From contig JAHBVY010000001.1 in the NCBI GenBank assembly GCA_019637265.1, positions 372,001 to 436,000 on the forward strand: a stretch of 64,000 bases of DNA, read 5' to 3'. Both the position numbers and the translations under genes were made by a program. Below, one piece after another: positions 25,816 to 33,765 of this stretch. The notes beneath the pieces are model-generated. The model saw only the letters and a list, made by a program, of their open reading frames with translations. It did not search any database and was not told the DNA's origin. The first letter of the stretch is position 1. Each line of letters starts with the position of its first letter. Source of the DNA: Polyangiaceae bacterium (lineage in GTDB: Bacteria; Myxococcota_A; Polyangia; Polyangiales; Polyangiaceae).

Positions 25816-27153
25816 ATGGGCGAGAGCGCGAGCGAGCCAAACGTCAGCGAAGCGAACGAGAGCACCGGGCGTGTCGATAGTACGAACGATGAGGCGACGA
25901 GCGCTGACCCGCGCCCGGGCTACTTCGGCGCCTTTGGGGGGCGCTTCGTGGCTGAGACGCTGGTGCCGGCGCTCGAGGAGCTCACCCGTGCCACCCACGA
26001 TTTAGTCAGTAGCAGTGACTTTCAAGCGGAGCTCTCGGCGTTGCTTCGCGACTACGTCGGGCGCCCGACCCCGCTCTCCCCCGCGCGCCGCCTAGCTCGG
26101 GTGATCGATCCGCGGGGCTGTCACCTGTCCGAGCTGTGGCTCAAGCGCGAGGACCTGTGTCACACCGGCGCTCACAAGATCAACAACGCGCTGGGGCAGG
26201 TGCTGCTCGCCAAGAAGCTCGGGAAGCAGCGGGTGATCGCGGAGACGGGCGCGGGCCAACACGGCGTCGCTACCGCGACCGCCTGCGCCGCGCTGGGGCT
26301 GCCCTGTGAGGTGTTCATGGGCGCGCTGGACGTCGAGCGTCAGGCGCCGAACGTGCTCCGGATGCAGCTCTTGGGCGCCACGGTGACCCCCGTGGAGTCC
26401 GGCTCGCGCACTCTGAAGGACGCCATGAACGAGGCGCTCCGGCGTTGGGTCACCCACGTGCGCACCACGCACTACTGCGTGGGCTCCGCCGCGGGGCCTC
26501 ACCCCTACCCGAGCCTGGTCGCCGAGCTACAGCGCGTCATCGGTGACGAGGCGCGCGCGGCGCTGATGGAGCGCGGCGCGCCGCCGGACGCGGTGGTGGC
26601 CTGCATCGGCGGCGGCTCCAACGCCATCGGGGTGTTCCGCGCCTTCCTGGATGACGCGGAGGTGGCGCTGTACGGCGTGGAGGCGGCGGGGGAGGGGCTC
26701 ACGGCGCGGCACGCCGCCACCCTCACGCTGGGCCAAGTGGGGGTGCTCCACGGCGCGCGCTCCAAGGTGCTGATGGACGCCGACGGCCAGATCTTGGAGG
26801 CGCACAGCATCAGCGCCGGGCTCGATTATCCCGGCGTCGGCCCGGAGCACGCGGCGCTGCAAGCCTCCGGGCGCGCGACGTACCTCGCGGCGACGGACGC
26901 CGAGGCGCTCGCGGCGGCGCTCGAGGTGGCGCGGAGCGAGGGCATCATCATCGCGCTGGAGACGGCGCACGCGTTCGCGAAGCTGCGGGAGATCGCCGCG
27001 CGAGAGGCGGCGCGGCGGGGGCGGCCGGTGTCGCTGCTCGTGTGTGTGTCGGGGCGCGGGGATAAAGACTTGGTGACTTACCAAGCAGCGGGGCTCGGTG
27101 CTCCGCCGCGTGAGGACCCCGTCCGGAGCGCCGTTGACCAGGAGGCGCCATGA
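25816..27153 (+). CDS. trpB: tryptophan synthase beta chain
   Basis: PLP enzyme that joins indole and serine to make tryptophan, in complex with TrpA. 445 residues from the ATG at 25816; the open frame extends upstream into trpF but without similarity. After a ~35-residue Ser/Glu/Asn-rich start the family core begins at GYFGAFGGRFVAETL. The PLP lysine is in HTGAHKINNALGQ, the carboxylate-binding loop is ETGAGQHG, the phosphate-binding glycines are CIGGGSNAIG, and GRGDKD is near the end. Stop overlaps trpA start by 4 bp (ATGA). Confidence 0.97.
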   Translation: MGESASEPNVSEANESTGRVDSTNDEATSADPRPGYFGAFGGRFVAETLVPALEELTRATHDLVSSSDFQAELSALLRDYVGRPTPLSPARRLARVIDPRGCHLSELWLKREDLCHTGAHKINNALGQVLLAKKLGKQRVIAETGAGQHGVATATACAALGLPCEVFMGALDVERQAPNVLRMQLLGATVTPVESGSRTLKDAMNEALRRWVTHVRTTHYCVGSAAGPHPYPSLVAELQRVIGDEARAALMERGAPPDAVVACIGGGSNAIGVFRAFLDDAEVALYGVEAAGEGLTARHAATLTLGQVGVLHGARSKVLMDADGQILEAHSISAGLDYPGVGPEHAALQASGRATYLAATDAEALAAALEVARSEGIIIALETAHAFAKLREIAAREAARRGRPVSLLVCVSGRGDKDLVTYQAAGLGAPPREDPVRSAVDQEAP

Positions 27154-28001
27154 CTCGCGCGCGCCTGGAGCAGACCTTCGCGCGGCTCGCGGAGGCGCGC
27201 CGCGCCGCCTTGGTCGCCTTCCTGACGACAGGCGATCCGAGCGTCGCTGAGAGCGCCGACGCGGCGCGCGCGCTGCTCCGTGGCGGCGTGGACATCCTCG
27301 AGCTGGGCGTCCCCTTCAGCGACCCCACGGCGGACGGCCCGACCATCGCCGAGGCGAGCGCGCGCGCCATCCAGCGTGGCGGCTCGCTCCGCGCGACGCT
27401 CGGCGTGGCGCAGGCGCTGCGCGCGGAGTTCGAGGCGCCCATCGTCCTGTTTACTTACTATAACCCGATCCTGGCCTTCGGGGAGCAGGCCTTCGTGGAG
27501 GCCGCCGCAGCGGCCGGGGTGGACGCGGTGCTCATCGTGGATCTGCCGCCGGAGGAGGGCGCGGGGCTGCGCGCGGCGTTGGCCCAGGCGGAGCTCTGCG
27601 TGGTGCCGCTGCTCACCCCCGTGAGCGACTCGGCGCGCGAGTGCGCGGCGCTCCAAGGCGCGCGCGGCTTCGTCTACTACGTGTCGGTCACGGGGGTCAC
27701 GGGCAGCGCCGCGCAGGCGCCTGGCGCCGAGCATGAGTCGTCAGATATGCTGTCTCATCACGCCGCCGCGGGGAGGGCGGCGCGCGCGCTCGCAGAGCGC
27801 TCCGGGCTCCCGGTGGTGGTGGGCTTCGGCATCGACAGCGTGGCCAAGGCGCGCGCCGTGGTGGAGGCGGGCGCCAGCGGGGTCGTGGTGGGCTCCCAGC
27901 TGGTGCGCCTGATCGCGGAGGAGCCCCACGCTGCGGCGCGCGAAGCGAAGCTCAGCGCTTGGGCGCGCGAGCTGCGCGCGGTGCTCAGCTACCCTGATTG
28001 A
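27150..28001 (+). CDS. trpA: tryptophan synthase alpha chain
   Basis: Cleaves indole-3-glycerol phosphate to indole and glyceraldehyde 3-phosphate. 283 residues, slightly longer than the usual ~265. Conserved ILELGVPFSDPTADGP holds the catalytic Glu and Asp; FTYYNPI, VDLPPEE and VVVGFGIDS complete the barrel. After YYVSVTGVTGS comes an unusual polar stretch (AQAPGAEHESSDMLSHH), so this gene too carries a small insertion in a loop. Translationally coupled to trpB. Ends 36 bp before a nested set of hairpins. Confidence 0.96.
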   Translation: MTRARLEQTFARLAEARRAALVAFLTTGDPSVAESADAARALLRGGVDILELGVPFSDPTADGPTIAEASARAIQRGGSLRATLGVAQALRAEFEAPIVLFTYYNPILAFGEQAFVEAAAAAGVDAVLIVDLPPEEGAGLRAALAQAELCVVPLLTPVSDSARECAALQGARGFVYYVSVTGVTGSAAQAPGAEHESSDMLSHHAAAGRAARALAERSGLPVVVGFGIDSVAKARAVVEAGASGVVVGSQLVRLIAEEPHAAAREAKLSAWARELRAVLSYPD

Positions 28002-28037
28002 CTCGCAGCTGCGGCGCGCGTCAGCACGGGGGGCGCG

Positions 28038-28079
28038 GCGCTCCTTCTCGAGCGCACCAAGGAGCGCTCAGCGCTCCTT
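28038..28079. terminator. alternative hairpins between convergent trpA and fur
   Basis: Three related segments: GCGCTCCTT at 28038-28046, AAGGAGCGC at 28059-28067 and GCGCTCCTT at 28071-28079. The middle can pair with either flank, the right-hand pair making a perfect 10-bp-armed inverted repeat (28059-28079) that contains the fur stop codon (28068-28070). A two-way terminator is the simplest reading; the T-rich CTTCTT after it is short. Confidence 0.55.
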
Positions 28080-28583
28080 CTTGCCCGTACAGCCCGGCCG
28101 CTGGCAGGTGCCGTACAGCTCGAGCTTGTGGTGCGCGAGCGAGAACCCGAAGCGCGCCGCGACGCGCTCTTGCAGCTCCTCGATCAACGGCTCCTCGAAC
28201 TCCTGGATGAAGCCGCACTCGGTGCAGATCAGGTGGTCGTGGTGGGCGTCGTCGTCCGCCAGCTCATAGCGCGTGATGCCGTCGTCGAAGCGGCGCTCGT
28301 CCACCACGCCGCTCTCGGAGAGCATCTTCAAGGTGCGGTACACTGTCGCGTAGCCGATCCGAGAGTCAGCCTTGCGCACCTCCGCCAAGAGCTCGTCCAC
28401 GGTGGCGTGGGCACCGAACTCGAAGAACGTGTCGACGATGACTCGGCGCTGCTCCGTGTTGCGCAGCCCGTGCTCGTTCATGTAGGCGTCGAGCTGCTCT
28501 CGAAGGCGATCCGTATCCGGCTCGCGCGCCGGGCTCCCCGCCACCGCCGACCCTGCCTCTCGCGTCTTCACTCGTCCATCCAT
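28068..28583 (-). CDS. fur: Fur-family metalloregulator
   Basis: 171 residues from the ATG at 28583; the GTG at 28571 is also possible and is better spaced from the GGAGG just upstream. Winged-helix DNA-binding part: [34 protein letters not shown]. Metal-binding dimerisation part: [12 protein letters not shown] (His114/115/117, Cys120, Cys123) and a C-terminal Cys160/Cys165 pair (CQRPGC), the four-Cys structural zinc site of Fur. Spacing looks like iron-type Fur, but PerR or Zur function cannot be excluded by eye. It is on the same strand as, and 173 bp downstream of, the metallo-hydrolase. Confidence 0.88.
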   Translation of the reverse strand: MDGRVKTREAGSAVAGSPAREPDTDRLREQLDAYMNEHGLRNTEQRRVIVDTFFEFGAHATVDELLAEVRKADSRIGYATVYRTLKMLSESGVVDERRFDDGITRYELADDDAHHDHLICTECGFIQEFEEPLIEELQERVAARFGFSLAHHKLELYGTCQRPGCTGKKER

Positions 28584-28755
28584 CCTCCACCCGGGCGCAT
28601 GGGTCAAGGGCTGCAGCTCCACCATCTCGAACGGGGTGTGCTGGCATGGCGGCCGGCCGTGAGGCGACGAACCAGCGCTGCTTCGGCGCGCCGAAGGCGG
28701 GAGCCGGGTCACCCGTGAAGCACAGGAGACAGCGCTGAAAAAAAACGCGCCTGGC

Positions 28756-29622
28756 CTAAATTGGCAGGTCGTCGTCCGTGAGCGCGCGGTAGTCCTTGCG
28801 ATCTTTCAGCGCCCTCGTCGCCGCGAACACCTGGCTCGGTTCACGCAAGTCGCGCTCCGGGAAGGCGCGCGTGGCCGCTTCGATCACCGCCGGCTGATCG
28901 AAGCGCAAGAAGGGGTTGGTCGCCAGCTCCTCGGCGAGCTGGCTCGGGACCACGCTCTCGCCGCGAGCGCGCGTGGCCCAAGTGCTCGCGATCCGCGTCG
29001 CGAGGGCTTGGTTCTGGGGCTCGATGCTCCAGGCGAAGCGGAGGTTGTCCTGGGTGTACTCGTGGGCGCAGCACACCCGGGTGTCGGGCGGCAGCGCGCG
29101 GAGCCGCGCGAGGGAGCGGTACATCTTCTCGGGCGGGCCATCGAACAGGTAGCCGCAGCCCGCCGCGAACAAGGTGTCGCCGCTGAAGAGCAGGCCGTCG
29201 AATAGGTAGCTGATATGACCATCGATGTGCCCCTCGGTGAGCCAGGCCTCACCGGTGATCTCCCCCAGCTGGACAACCTCACCGTCCGTCACCGCCTGCG
29301 TCAGGCCGGGGATGCTCGTCGGCGCGGTGGCGGAGCCCACCACTCGGAGCCCTGCGAGCTGGCCCCGTCGCTCGAGGTCGTGGTTGAGGCCGATGTGGTC
29401 GAAGTGGGTGTGGGTGTTGAGCACCGTGGTGAGCTCGAGGTCGTGCGCTGCGCAGTAGTCGAGCACGGGTCCGGCGCTCGGCCCGTCCACCGCCGCGGCC
29501 TTCCCCGGCGCGTACACGATGAGCCAGACGAGGTTGTCCTGAGCTGCCGGGATCATGTGGACTTCGAGCGCGCCGCTACGGCTCTCGAATGGAGGGCAGG
29601 GGACGCTCACGACGTGCTCCAT
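28756..29622 (-). CDS. gloB: hydroxyacylglutathione hydrolase-like metallo-hydrolase
   Basis: Predicted glyoxalase II, hydrolysing S-lactoylglutathione in methylglyoxal detoxification; cytosolic. 288 residues with a metallo-beta-lactamase fold: THTHFDH at 70-76, GHIDGH at 131-136, the bridging Asp in GDTLFAAGCGYLFDG (Asp149), and CAHEYTQDNLRFA (His187), which with the GCGYLF...KMYRSL region is typical of glyoxalase II rather than other members. The C-terminal substrate-binding part has EPQNQAL and the conserved NPFLR. A different thioester substrate is possible since myxobacteria differ in their thiols. Confidence 0.9.
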   Translation of the reverse strand: MEHVVSVPCPPFESRSGALEVHMIPAAQDNLVWLIVYAPGKAAAVDGPSAGPVLDYCAAHDLELTTVLNTHTHFDHIGLNHDLERRGQLAGLRVVGSATAPTSIPGLTQAVTDGEVVQLGEITGEAWLTEGHIDGHISYLFDGLLFSGDTLFAAGCGYLFDGPPEKMYRSLARLRALPPDTRVCCAHEYTQDNLRFAWSIEPQNQALATRIASTWATRARGESVVPSQLAEELATNPFLRFDQPAVIEAATRAFPERDLREPSQVFAATRALKDRKDYRALTDDDLPI

Positions 29623-29699
29623 CCGTGGAACGTATCACGCCTCACGCGCCCGACGACGCCGCGCTCGGTGTGCGCGGAGGGGTGTGCGCCGCTCGAGCT

Positions 29700-30116
29700 T
29701 CAGGCGTCGGGAGCGGCGCCGCTCGGCCCGGCGGGGCTCTGCAGGAGCGCCTCGATCAGCGCGCGGTTGGCCTCGGGGAAGGCGTAGGCGGAGAGCTCGC
29801 TCGGGGGCACCCAGCAGAGCTCGTCGCTCGCTAGCGGTCGCGCGTCGGGGCTCAGGGCTTGGCAGTCCACCGCGATGAACCGGAGCTTCAGCTCACCGTA
29901 GTCGTGGTCGAAGCGGGCGCGCTCGCCCTGGCTCGTGATCCGGAGGCCCGTCTCCTCCAGCACCTCGCGCGTCGCCGCCTGCGCCGCGGTCTCCCCCGGC
30001 TCAATTTTTCCTCCAGGAAACTCCCACAGCCCGCCCTGGTGGGCCCCGCGGGCGCGCTTGGCGATCAAGATCCTCCCCTGGTGCCAAACCAGCGCGAGGG
30101 CGATCTCACGCCTCAT
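29700..30116 (-). CDS. mutT: NUDIX hydrolase, MutT-like (8-oxo-dGTP diphosphatase)
   Basis: 138 residues. Nudix box G-x5-E-x7-RE-x2-EE-x-G is complete at 36-57 (GKIEPGE then REVLEETG). WEFPGGKIEPGE is the MutT-type form. The ATG at 30116 overlaps the mutY stop by 4 bp, so both are made from one message; together they would clean oxidised guanine from the nucleotide pool and remove adenine mispaired to it. The pairing supports 8-oxo-dGTP as the substrate. Confidence 0.9.
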   Translation of the reverse strand: MRREIALALVWHQGRILIAKRARGAHQGGLWEFPGGKIEPGETAAQAATREVLEETGLRITSQGERARFDHDYGELKLRFIAVDCQALSPDARPLASDELCWVPPSELSAYAFPEANRALIEALLQSPAGPSGAAPDA

Positions 30117-31564
30117 GGCGCCCCCTGGGTGCGCTTTCGTCCGCTCAGCTTACGTTGAGCGCTCCCAGGCGCGCGCTCAGCGCCCTCGGTGCGCTTGGGT
30201 CCGCTCGGCTTACCATTTGGCGCGGCGCGCGTTCGTCCACTCGGCTCATCATCGAGCGTCCCCTCGGCGCCGCGCGCGGCGATGAGCCGCGTCGCGAGGG
30301 CGCGCTGCGCCTTCGGCATCGCGAGCGCCTCGAGCGCGGCCTTTGGCACGAAGCGGAGCTCCGCGTAAGGGGGCGCGCTCCGTGGGGCGCCGCGCGGGGC
30401 GCGGCAGGTGTAGGCCTCGAGCCTTATCCGGTAGCGCGTCACGTGGTGCGTGAGGGACGTGAAGGCCGTCAGCCCCTCGATCTCGAGCCCGAGCGCCGCC
30501 TCCACCCACGCGGCGAGCGCTCGAGGCGCGCCCTCGTCTCCGCGTGGCTCACGCGCCGCGCTTCGCCCCCGCGCCGCGCTTCGTCCTCGCGCCGCGGTCC
30601 CTTCGCGCCCCGCTTCAGCCACCGCTCCTCGGCGTGGTCGAGCGCTCGCTGCATCCGTCAGCTCGACTGTTGGAAACTGCCACATCCCTGACCAACGCGG
30701 CGCGTCCGCCGCGAGGCGCCCCACCAGCACCTGCTCGCCGCGCGTGATCAGCGCGGCCGCTTGGGTCACGTGGGTGACCTTGGCGCGCGGTGGCAGCGCC
30801 GGCAGCGTCAGCTCACGCCCCGCGCGGCGCGCCAGGCAGTGCCCTCTCACGGGGCACTCGGTGCAGCGCGGCGTCTGTGGGGTGCAGGTGGTGGCGCCTA
30901 GCTCCATCAGCGCTTGGTTGAAGTCGCCGGGGGCCTCCTCTGGGATCAGCGCTTTGGCCAACGCCCACAGCTCACGGCGTGGTCCGGCCTTGGTCGGGTC
31001 CCCGGTGAGGCAGAACAGCCGCGAGAGCACGCGGATCACGTTGCCGTCCACCACCGGCTCCGGGAGCCCATAGGCGATGCTGGCGATCGCGCCTGCGGTG
31101 TACGGCCCCACGCCGGGCAGCGCGAGCAGCTCGTCGATTCCTCGCGGAACCACCCCAGCGTGGCGCTCCATCACCGCGCGGGCGCCGCTCAAGAGGCTGC
31201 GGGCGCGCCGGTAGTAGCCGAGCCCCTGCCAGGCGTGCAGCACCTCGGCCTCCTCGGCTCGGGCCAGCGCCCGAACGTCAGGGAAGCGCGCCATCCAGCG
31301 CTCGTAATAGGGGATCACCGTCGCGACCTGGGTTTGCTGGAGCATCATCTCGCTCACCCACACCGCGTAAGGATCCGCCGCGCGGCGCCACGGCAGGTCG
31401 CGTTGGCTCACGCGATACCAGGCGAGCAGCTCGCGTTGGAGCGTCGCTTCGGGATCATCGCTTGCTGGGTCGCGAACATCGGCTGGGCCGCGAACCAAGC
31501 GACCGTCAGGTCGGTCGCGAGCGGATCCATGAGCAGGGCGAGTGCGGCTGGCCGCCTGGCGCAT
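30113..31564 (-). CDS. mutY: A/G-specific adenine glycosylase with repeat-rich extensions
   Basis: Removes adenine opposite 8-oxoguanine. 483 residues, about 100 more than usual. Catalytic Glu72 in SEMMLQQTQV, helix-hairpin-helix LPGVGPYTA at 149-157, catalytic Asp173 in VVDGNV, and the iron-sulfur cysteines C227, C234, C237, C243 (C-x6-C-x2-C-x5-C). A MutT-like recognition domain follows (VLVGRLAADAPRWSGMWQFP). The extra length is an Arg/Ala/Gly-rich stretch near 320-350 (GRSAAR repeated) and a basic C-terminal tail (~430-483) with PSG(R/P)xRT-type repeats; the N-terminal ~40 residues are also low complexity, so the true start may be later. Confidence 0.93.
   Translation of the reverse strand: MRQAASRTRPAHGSARDRPDGRLVRGPADVRDPASDDPEATLQRELLAWYRVSQRDLPWRRAADPYAVWVSEMMLQQTQVATVIPYYERWMARFPDVRALARAEEAEVLHAWQGLGYYRRARSLLSGARAVMERHAGVVPRGIDELLALPGVGPYTAGAIASIAYGLPEPVVDGNVIRVLSRLFCLTGDPTKAGPRRELWALAKALIPEEAPGDFNQALMELGATTCTPQTPRCTECPVRGHCLARRAGRELTLPALPPRAKVTHVTQAAALITRGEQVLVGRLAADAPRWSGMWQFPTVELTDAASARPRRGAVAEAGREGTAARGRSAARGRSAAREPRGDEGAPRALAAWVEAALGLEIEGLTAFTSLTHHVTRYRIRLEAYTCRAPRGAPRSAPPYAELRFVPKAALEALAMPKAQRALATRLIAARGAEGTLDDEPSGRTRAAPNGKPSGPKRTEGAERAPGSAQRKLSGRKRTQGAP
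30120..30275 (-). repeat. degenerate repeats encoding the MutY tail
   Basis: Plus strand reads TGCGCTTTCGTCCGCTCAGC, then TGCGCTTGGGTCCGCTCGGC and GCGTTCGTCCACTCGGC, three decayed copies about 45-65 bp apart. All lie in the coding sequence for the basic C-terminal tail. Confidence 0.6.
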
Positions 31565-31665
31565 CGCCGCGAGGGTAGAGCACCGCTGAGCCTACCACCA
31601 GACGGACCGCGCTCCCTCGATTCGACGCGCAGCGACTGCGGCGACGCGCGGCGCCGGGCGGAGCT

Positions 31666-31687
31666 ACCAACCCCCAAACCCCCCTCT
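31666..31687 (+). repeat. dispersed C-tract element, copy k
   Basis: TACCAACCCCCAAACCCCCC, in the mutY upstream region; a double C-tract variant like the one at 23235. Confidence 0.5.
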
Positions 31688-31744
31688 GCGCGGAGCGGCA
31701 TTTCGAGGAGGCGATGATAGTGCAGCCGCTGATCGCGGCCGATG

Positions 31745-31795
31745 ACTGCAGCGGATGAAAAACTGCAGCGGATAAAAAACTGCAGCGGATAAAAG
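31745..31795. repeat. three 17-bp A-rich tandem repeats
   Basis: ACTGCAGCGGATAAAAA at 31745, 31762 and 31779 with one or two changes. The A-runs are phased by 17 bp and stand out from a very GC-rich background. They lie 67-117 bp before the GTG of the TPR gene at 31862, where an upstream activating element or bent DNA could sit. Confidence 0.9.
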
Positions 31796-31861
31796 AGCGC
31801 GGCCCGAAGGAGCCTTCAGGGTTCTACACTTGGGGGATCCAATTCTGATAGGCTGGCCAAG

Positions 31862-32971
31862 GTGGACGAGCCCCGTGATTTCCCCTTGGAGTCGATCCGC
31901 ACGGACGGCTGGTTCGAGCGCATCGCGGAGGGGATCGGCAGCTTCCAGGCCTTGTGCGACATCGTCGGGGAGCGCTTCTTCGCCTTCTCCATGATCCTGG
32001 GGGCGCGCATCACCGCGCTCACGGTGGACCGTCGTAACCCGGACAACACGCTGGTCGATTTCAGCGTCGCCGAGGACGACGGTGAGAGCACCCAGGCGGA
32101 CACGCAGCGGCTCACGCTGGCTGATTTTCGGCGGCGCCTGGTGAGCCGCATGCTGGTGGACGATCAGCTCGGCCCGCTACCGGAGCGCGAGACCGACACG
32201 GAGGCGCTGCAGCTCCACATCGGGGTGCGGCACCTGCTCTTGGCGCCGCTCTATGGCTACAGCCTCACGCGGCTGCGAGTGGAGGGTGGCCGCGCGGAGC
32301 TGCTCGTCCAGCGCGATGGCATGGAGGAGACCTTCACCCTGGAGGCGTTCCGTGGCCGGATGCGGGCGCACGTGCGCGAGGAGCTGGAGCGCGTGGCGCG
32401 CGGCGCGACTCGCAGCGCGATCGATCTGGCGCGCGTGAGCGAGGCCGAGGCGGCCGCGGCGGCCGGCGACTCGATCCGGGTGCTCGAGCTGCTCGGCGCT
32501 TGGCCCGCGCCGCTCGCCATCTTCCTGCGCACGCCGGAGGGTCAGGCTTTGAACGCCGACGCTCGGGCGACCATCGCGCGTGGCTTGGGCTTGCTCGGCA
32601 GCGCCTGCGCCGCGCTCGGTGAGGTGCTCAAGGGGGAAGAGGTGCTCCGCCTGGCGGTGCAGTACGCGGGGGATGGTCCGGTAGCCGGAGAAATCTACGC
32701 CCGCATGGGTCGCTCCTTGTTGGAAGATCACCGCGCCGCGGAGGCGATCGGCCCGCTGCGGCGCGCCGCGAACTTGGGGGCGCCGCCCGAGCAGGTGTGG
32801 CCTCAGCTGGCGCGCGCCTTCGCCGCCCGGGGTCGCTTCTTGGCGGCGCTCGGCGCGATCGAAGAGGGGCGCCAGGCGGGGGTGGCGGCCGCCGAGTTCG
32901 ACAGCTCGTCCGAGGCCGTGAACGACGCGCTGGGGGACACCCTGGGCCGCTGGCGCCAGGCGCTCGGGTAG
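31862..32971 (+). CDS. conserved hypothetical protein with TPR-like C-terminus
   Basis: 369 residues from the GTG at 31862. No signal peptide or membrane segment, so cytosolic. The N-terminal half (1-190) is mixed alpha/beta with no motif I recognise. From ~200 on it is helical and Ala/Leu-rich with TPR-like pairs (YAGDGPVAGEIYARMGRSLL, AIGPLRRAANLGAPPEQVW, ARAFAARGRFLAALGAIEEG). Probably a scaffold. Codon use fits its neighbours. It lies 400 bp before the nuo operon and is likely separately transcribed. Confidence 0.65.
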   Translation: MDEPRDFPLESIRTDGWFERIAEGIGSFQALCDIVGERFFAFSMILGARITALTVDRRNPDNTLVDFSVAEDDGESTQADTQRLTLADFRRRLVSRMLVDDQLGPLPERETDTEALQLHIGVRHLLLAPLYGYSLTRLRVEGGRAELLVQRDGMEETFTLEAFRGRMRAHVREELERVARGATRSAIDLARVSEAEAAAAAGDSIRVLELLGAWPAPLAIFLRTPEGQALNADARATIARGLGLLGSACAALGEVLKGEEVLRLAVQYAGDGPVAGEIYARMGRSLLEDHRAAEAIGPLRRAANLGAPPEQVWPQLARAFAARGRFLAALGAIEEGRQAGVAAAEFDSSSEAVNDALGDTLGRWRQALG

Positions 32972-33059
32972 CGGCGGCGCCACCCAGATCGCGGCCGAAC
33001 GTATCGTTTTGAGGCGCCGCTCCTCACAGCAAAAGCAGGTCCCTCGGTCGACCCTCGAG

Positions 33060-33077
33060 TTTTTGGGGGTTTGGCAG
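33060..33077 (-). repeat. dispersed C-tract element, copy i
   Basis: TTTTTGGGGGTTTGGCAG on the plus strand, the reverse of the copies at 45291, 52517 and 59852. Confidence 0.7.
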
Positions 33078-33136
33078 TAAAATGGGGTTGATACGCGCCA
33101 GTCACCGGCCGTGAGGCCACGCGGCCAAGCCTCGCA

Positions 33137-33166
33137 TTGACAGACCCTAGAGCGGGGTACTACGAC
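33137..33166 (+). promoter_or_regulatory. candidate sigma-70-type promoter for nuo
   Basis: TTGACA at 33137-33142, an exact -35 consensus, with TACGAC at 33161-33166 after 18 bases (or TACTAC at 33158 after 15). The -10 match is poor, so this rests mainly on the -35 box. It would give a ~200-base leader before nuoA containing the 22-bp palindrome. Confidence 0.35.
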
Positions 33167-33209
33167 GCGCAGGCCAGAGTCAGAAATCAGCGTTTCTAGT
33201 TTGATTTCC

Positions 33210-33231
33210 GGGGTGGCTCATGAGCCACCCC
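33210..33231. promoter_or_regulatory. perfect 22-bp palindrome upstream of nuoA
   Basis: GGGGTGGCTCA / TGAGCCACCCC, perfect with no spacer. No T-run follows, so a dimeric regulator site or an mRNA hairpin is more likely than a terminator. A weaker inverted repeat (AGAAA, 6 bases, TTTCT) lies at 33182-33197. Confidence 0.6.
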
Positions 33232-33371
33232 AACCCCCCGATCCCGATCCAACCCCCATCGCCCGCCATTGGGCTCGACGACGCTCGCGGTCATCCCCTG
33301 GCTGCGGCCGGCGTGTGCGCTCAATATCGGTCGCGGCCCCGCCGCGGCGGCGCGGGCTCAAGTGAGGACCT

Positions 33372-33731
33372 GTGCTCGAGCTCTACCTCCCCATGTTCCT
33401 GATGTTCGCGGTGGCTCTCGGCCTCTGCTGCGTCTTCTTCTTCGGCGGCCAGCTGCTCGGCGAGAAGAAACCGAGCCCTGGGAAGCTGCAGCCGTTCGAG
33501 TGCGGTAACGACAGCGACGGCGCTCAGAACATGAAGATGAGCGTCAAGTTCTACCTGACAGCCATCCTGTTCGTGGTGTTCGACATCGAGGTGGTCTTCA
33601 TCTACCCGTGGGCCACGCTGTTCAAGGGGCTCGGCTGGGTGGGGTTCGCGACCATGCTCACCTTCATCGGCGCGTTGATCGTCGCGCTGGCGTACGTGTG
33701 GAAGAAGGGCGCGCTCGAATGGGAGAACTGA
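33372..33731 (+). CDS. nuoA: NADH-quinone oxidoreductase subunit A
   Basis: 119 residues, three membrane helices (about 5-28, 62-82, 88-110). Signature FECGNDSDG in the first loop and VKFYLTAILFVVFDIEVVFIYPW with the Asp-Ile-Glu of helix 2. Part of the membrane arm hinge of complex I. GTG start at 33372 with GAGG at 33363-33366. First gene of the nuo cluster; 34 bp before nuoB. Confidence 0.97.
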   Translation: MLELYLPMFLMFAVALGLCCVFFFGGQLLGEKKPSPGKLQPFECGNDSDGAQNMKMSVKFYLTAILFVVFDIEVVFIYPWATLFKGLGWVGFATMLTFIGALIVALAYVWKKGALEWEN

Positions 33732-33765
33732 CTCTTGGATCCTGCTGGGCGATTCGAGGAGACAC

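Larger units (their letters stand above)
32972..33371. other. nuo leader region
   Basis: 400 bp without a gene. Holds a C-tract element copy (33060-33077), a promoter candidate (33137-33166), an inverted repeat AGAAA/TTTCT (33182-33197), a perfect 22-bp palindrome (33210-33231) and further C-tracts near 33232 and 33250. GC content is lower here than around it. Confidence 0.6.
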
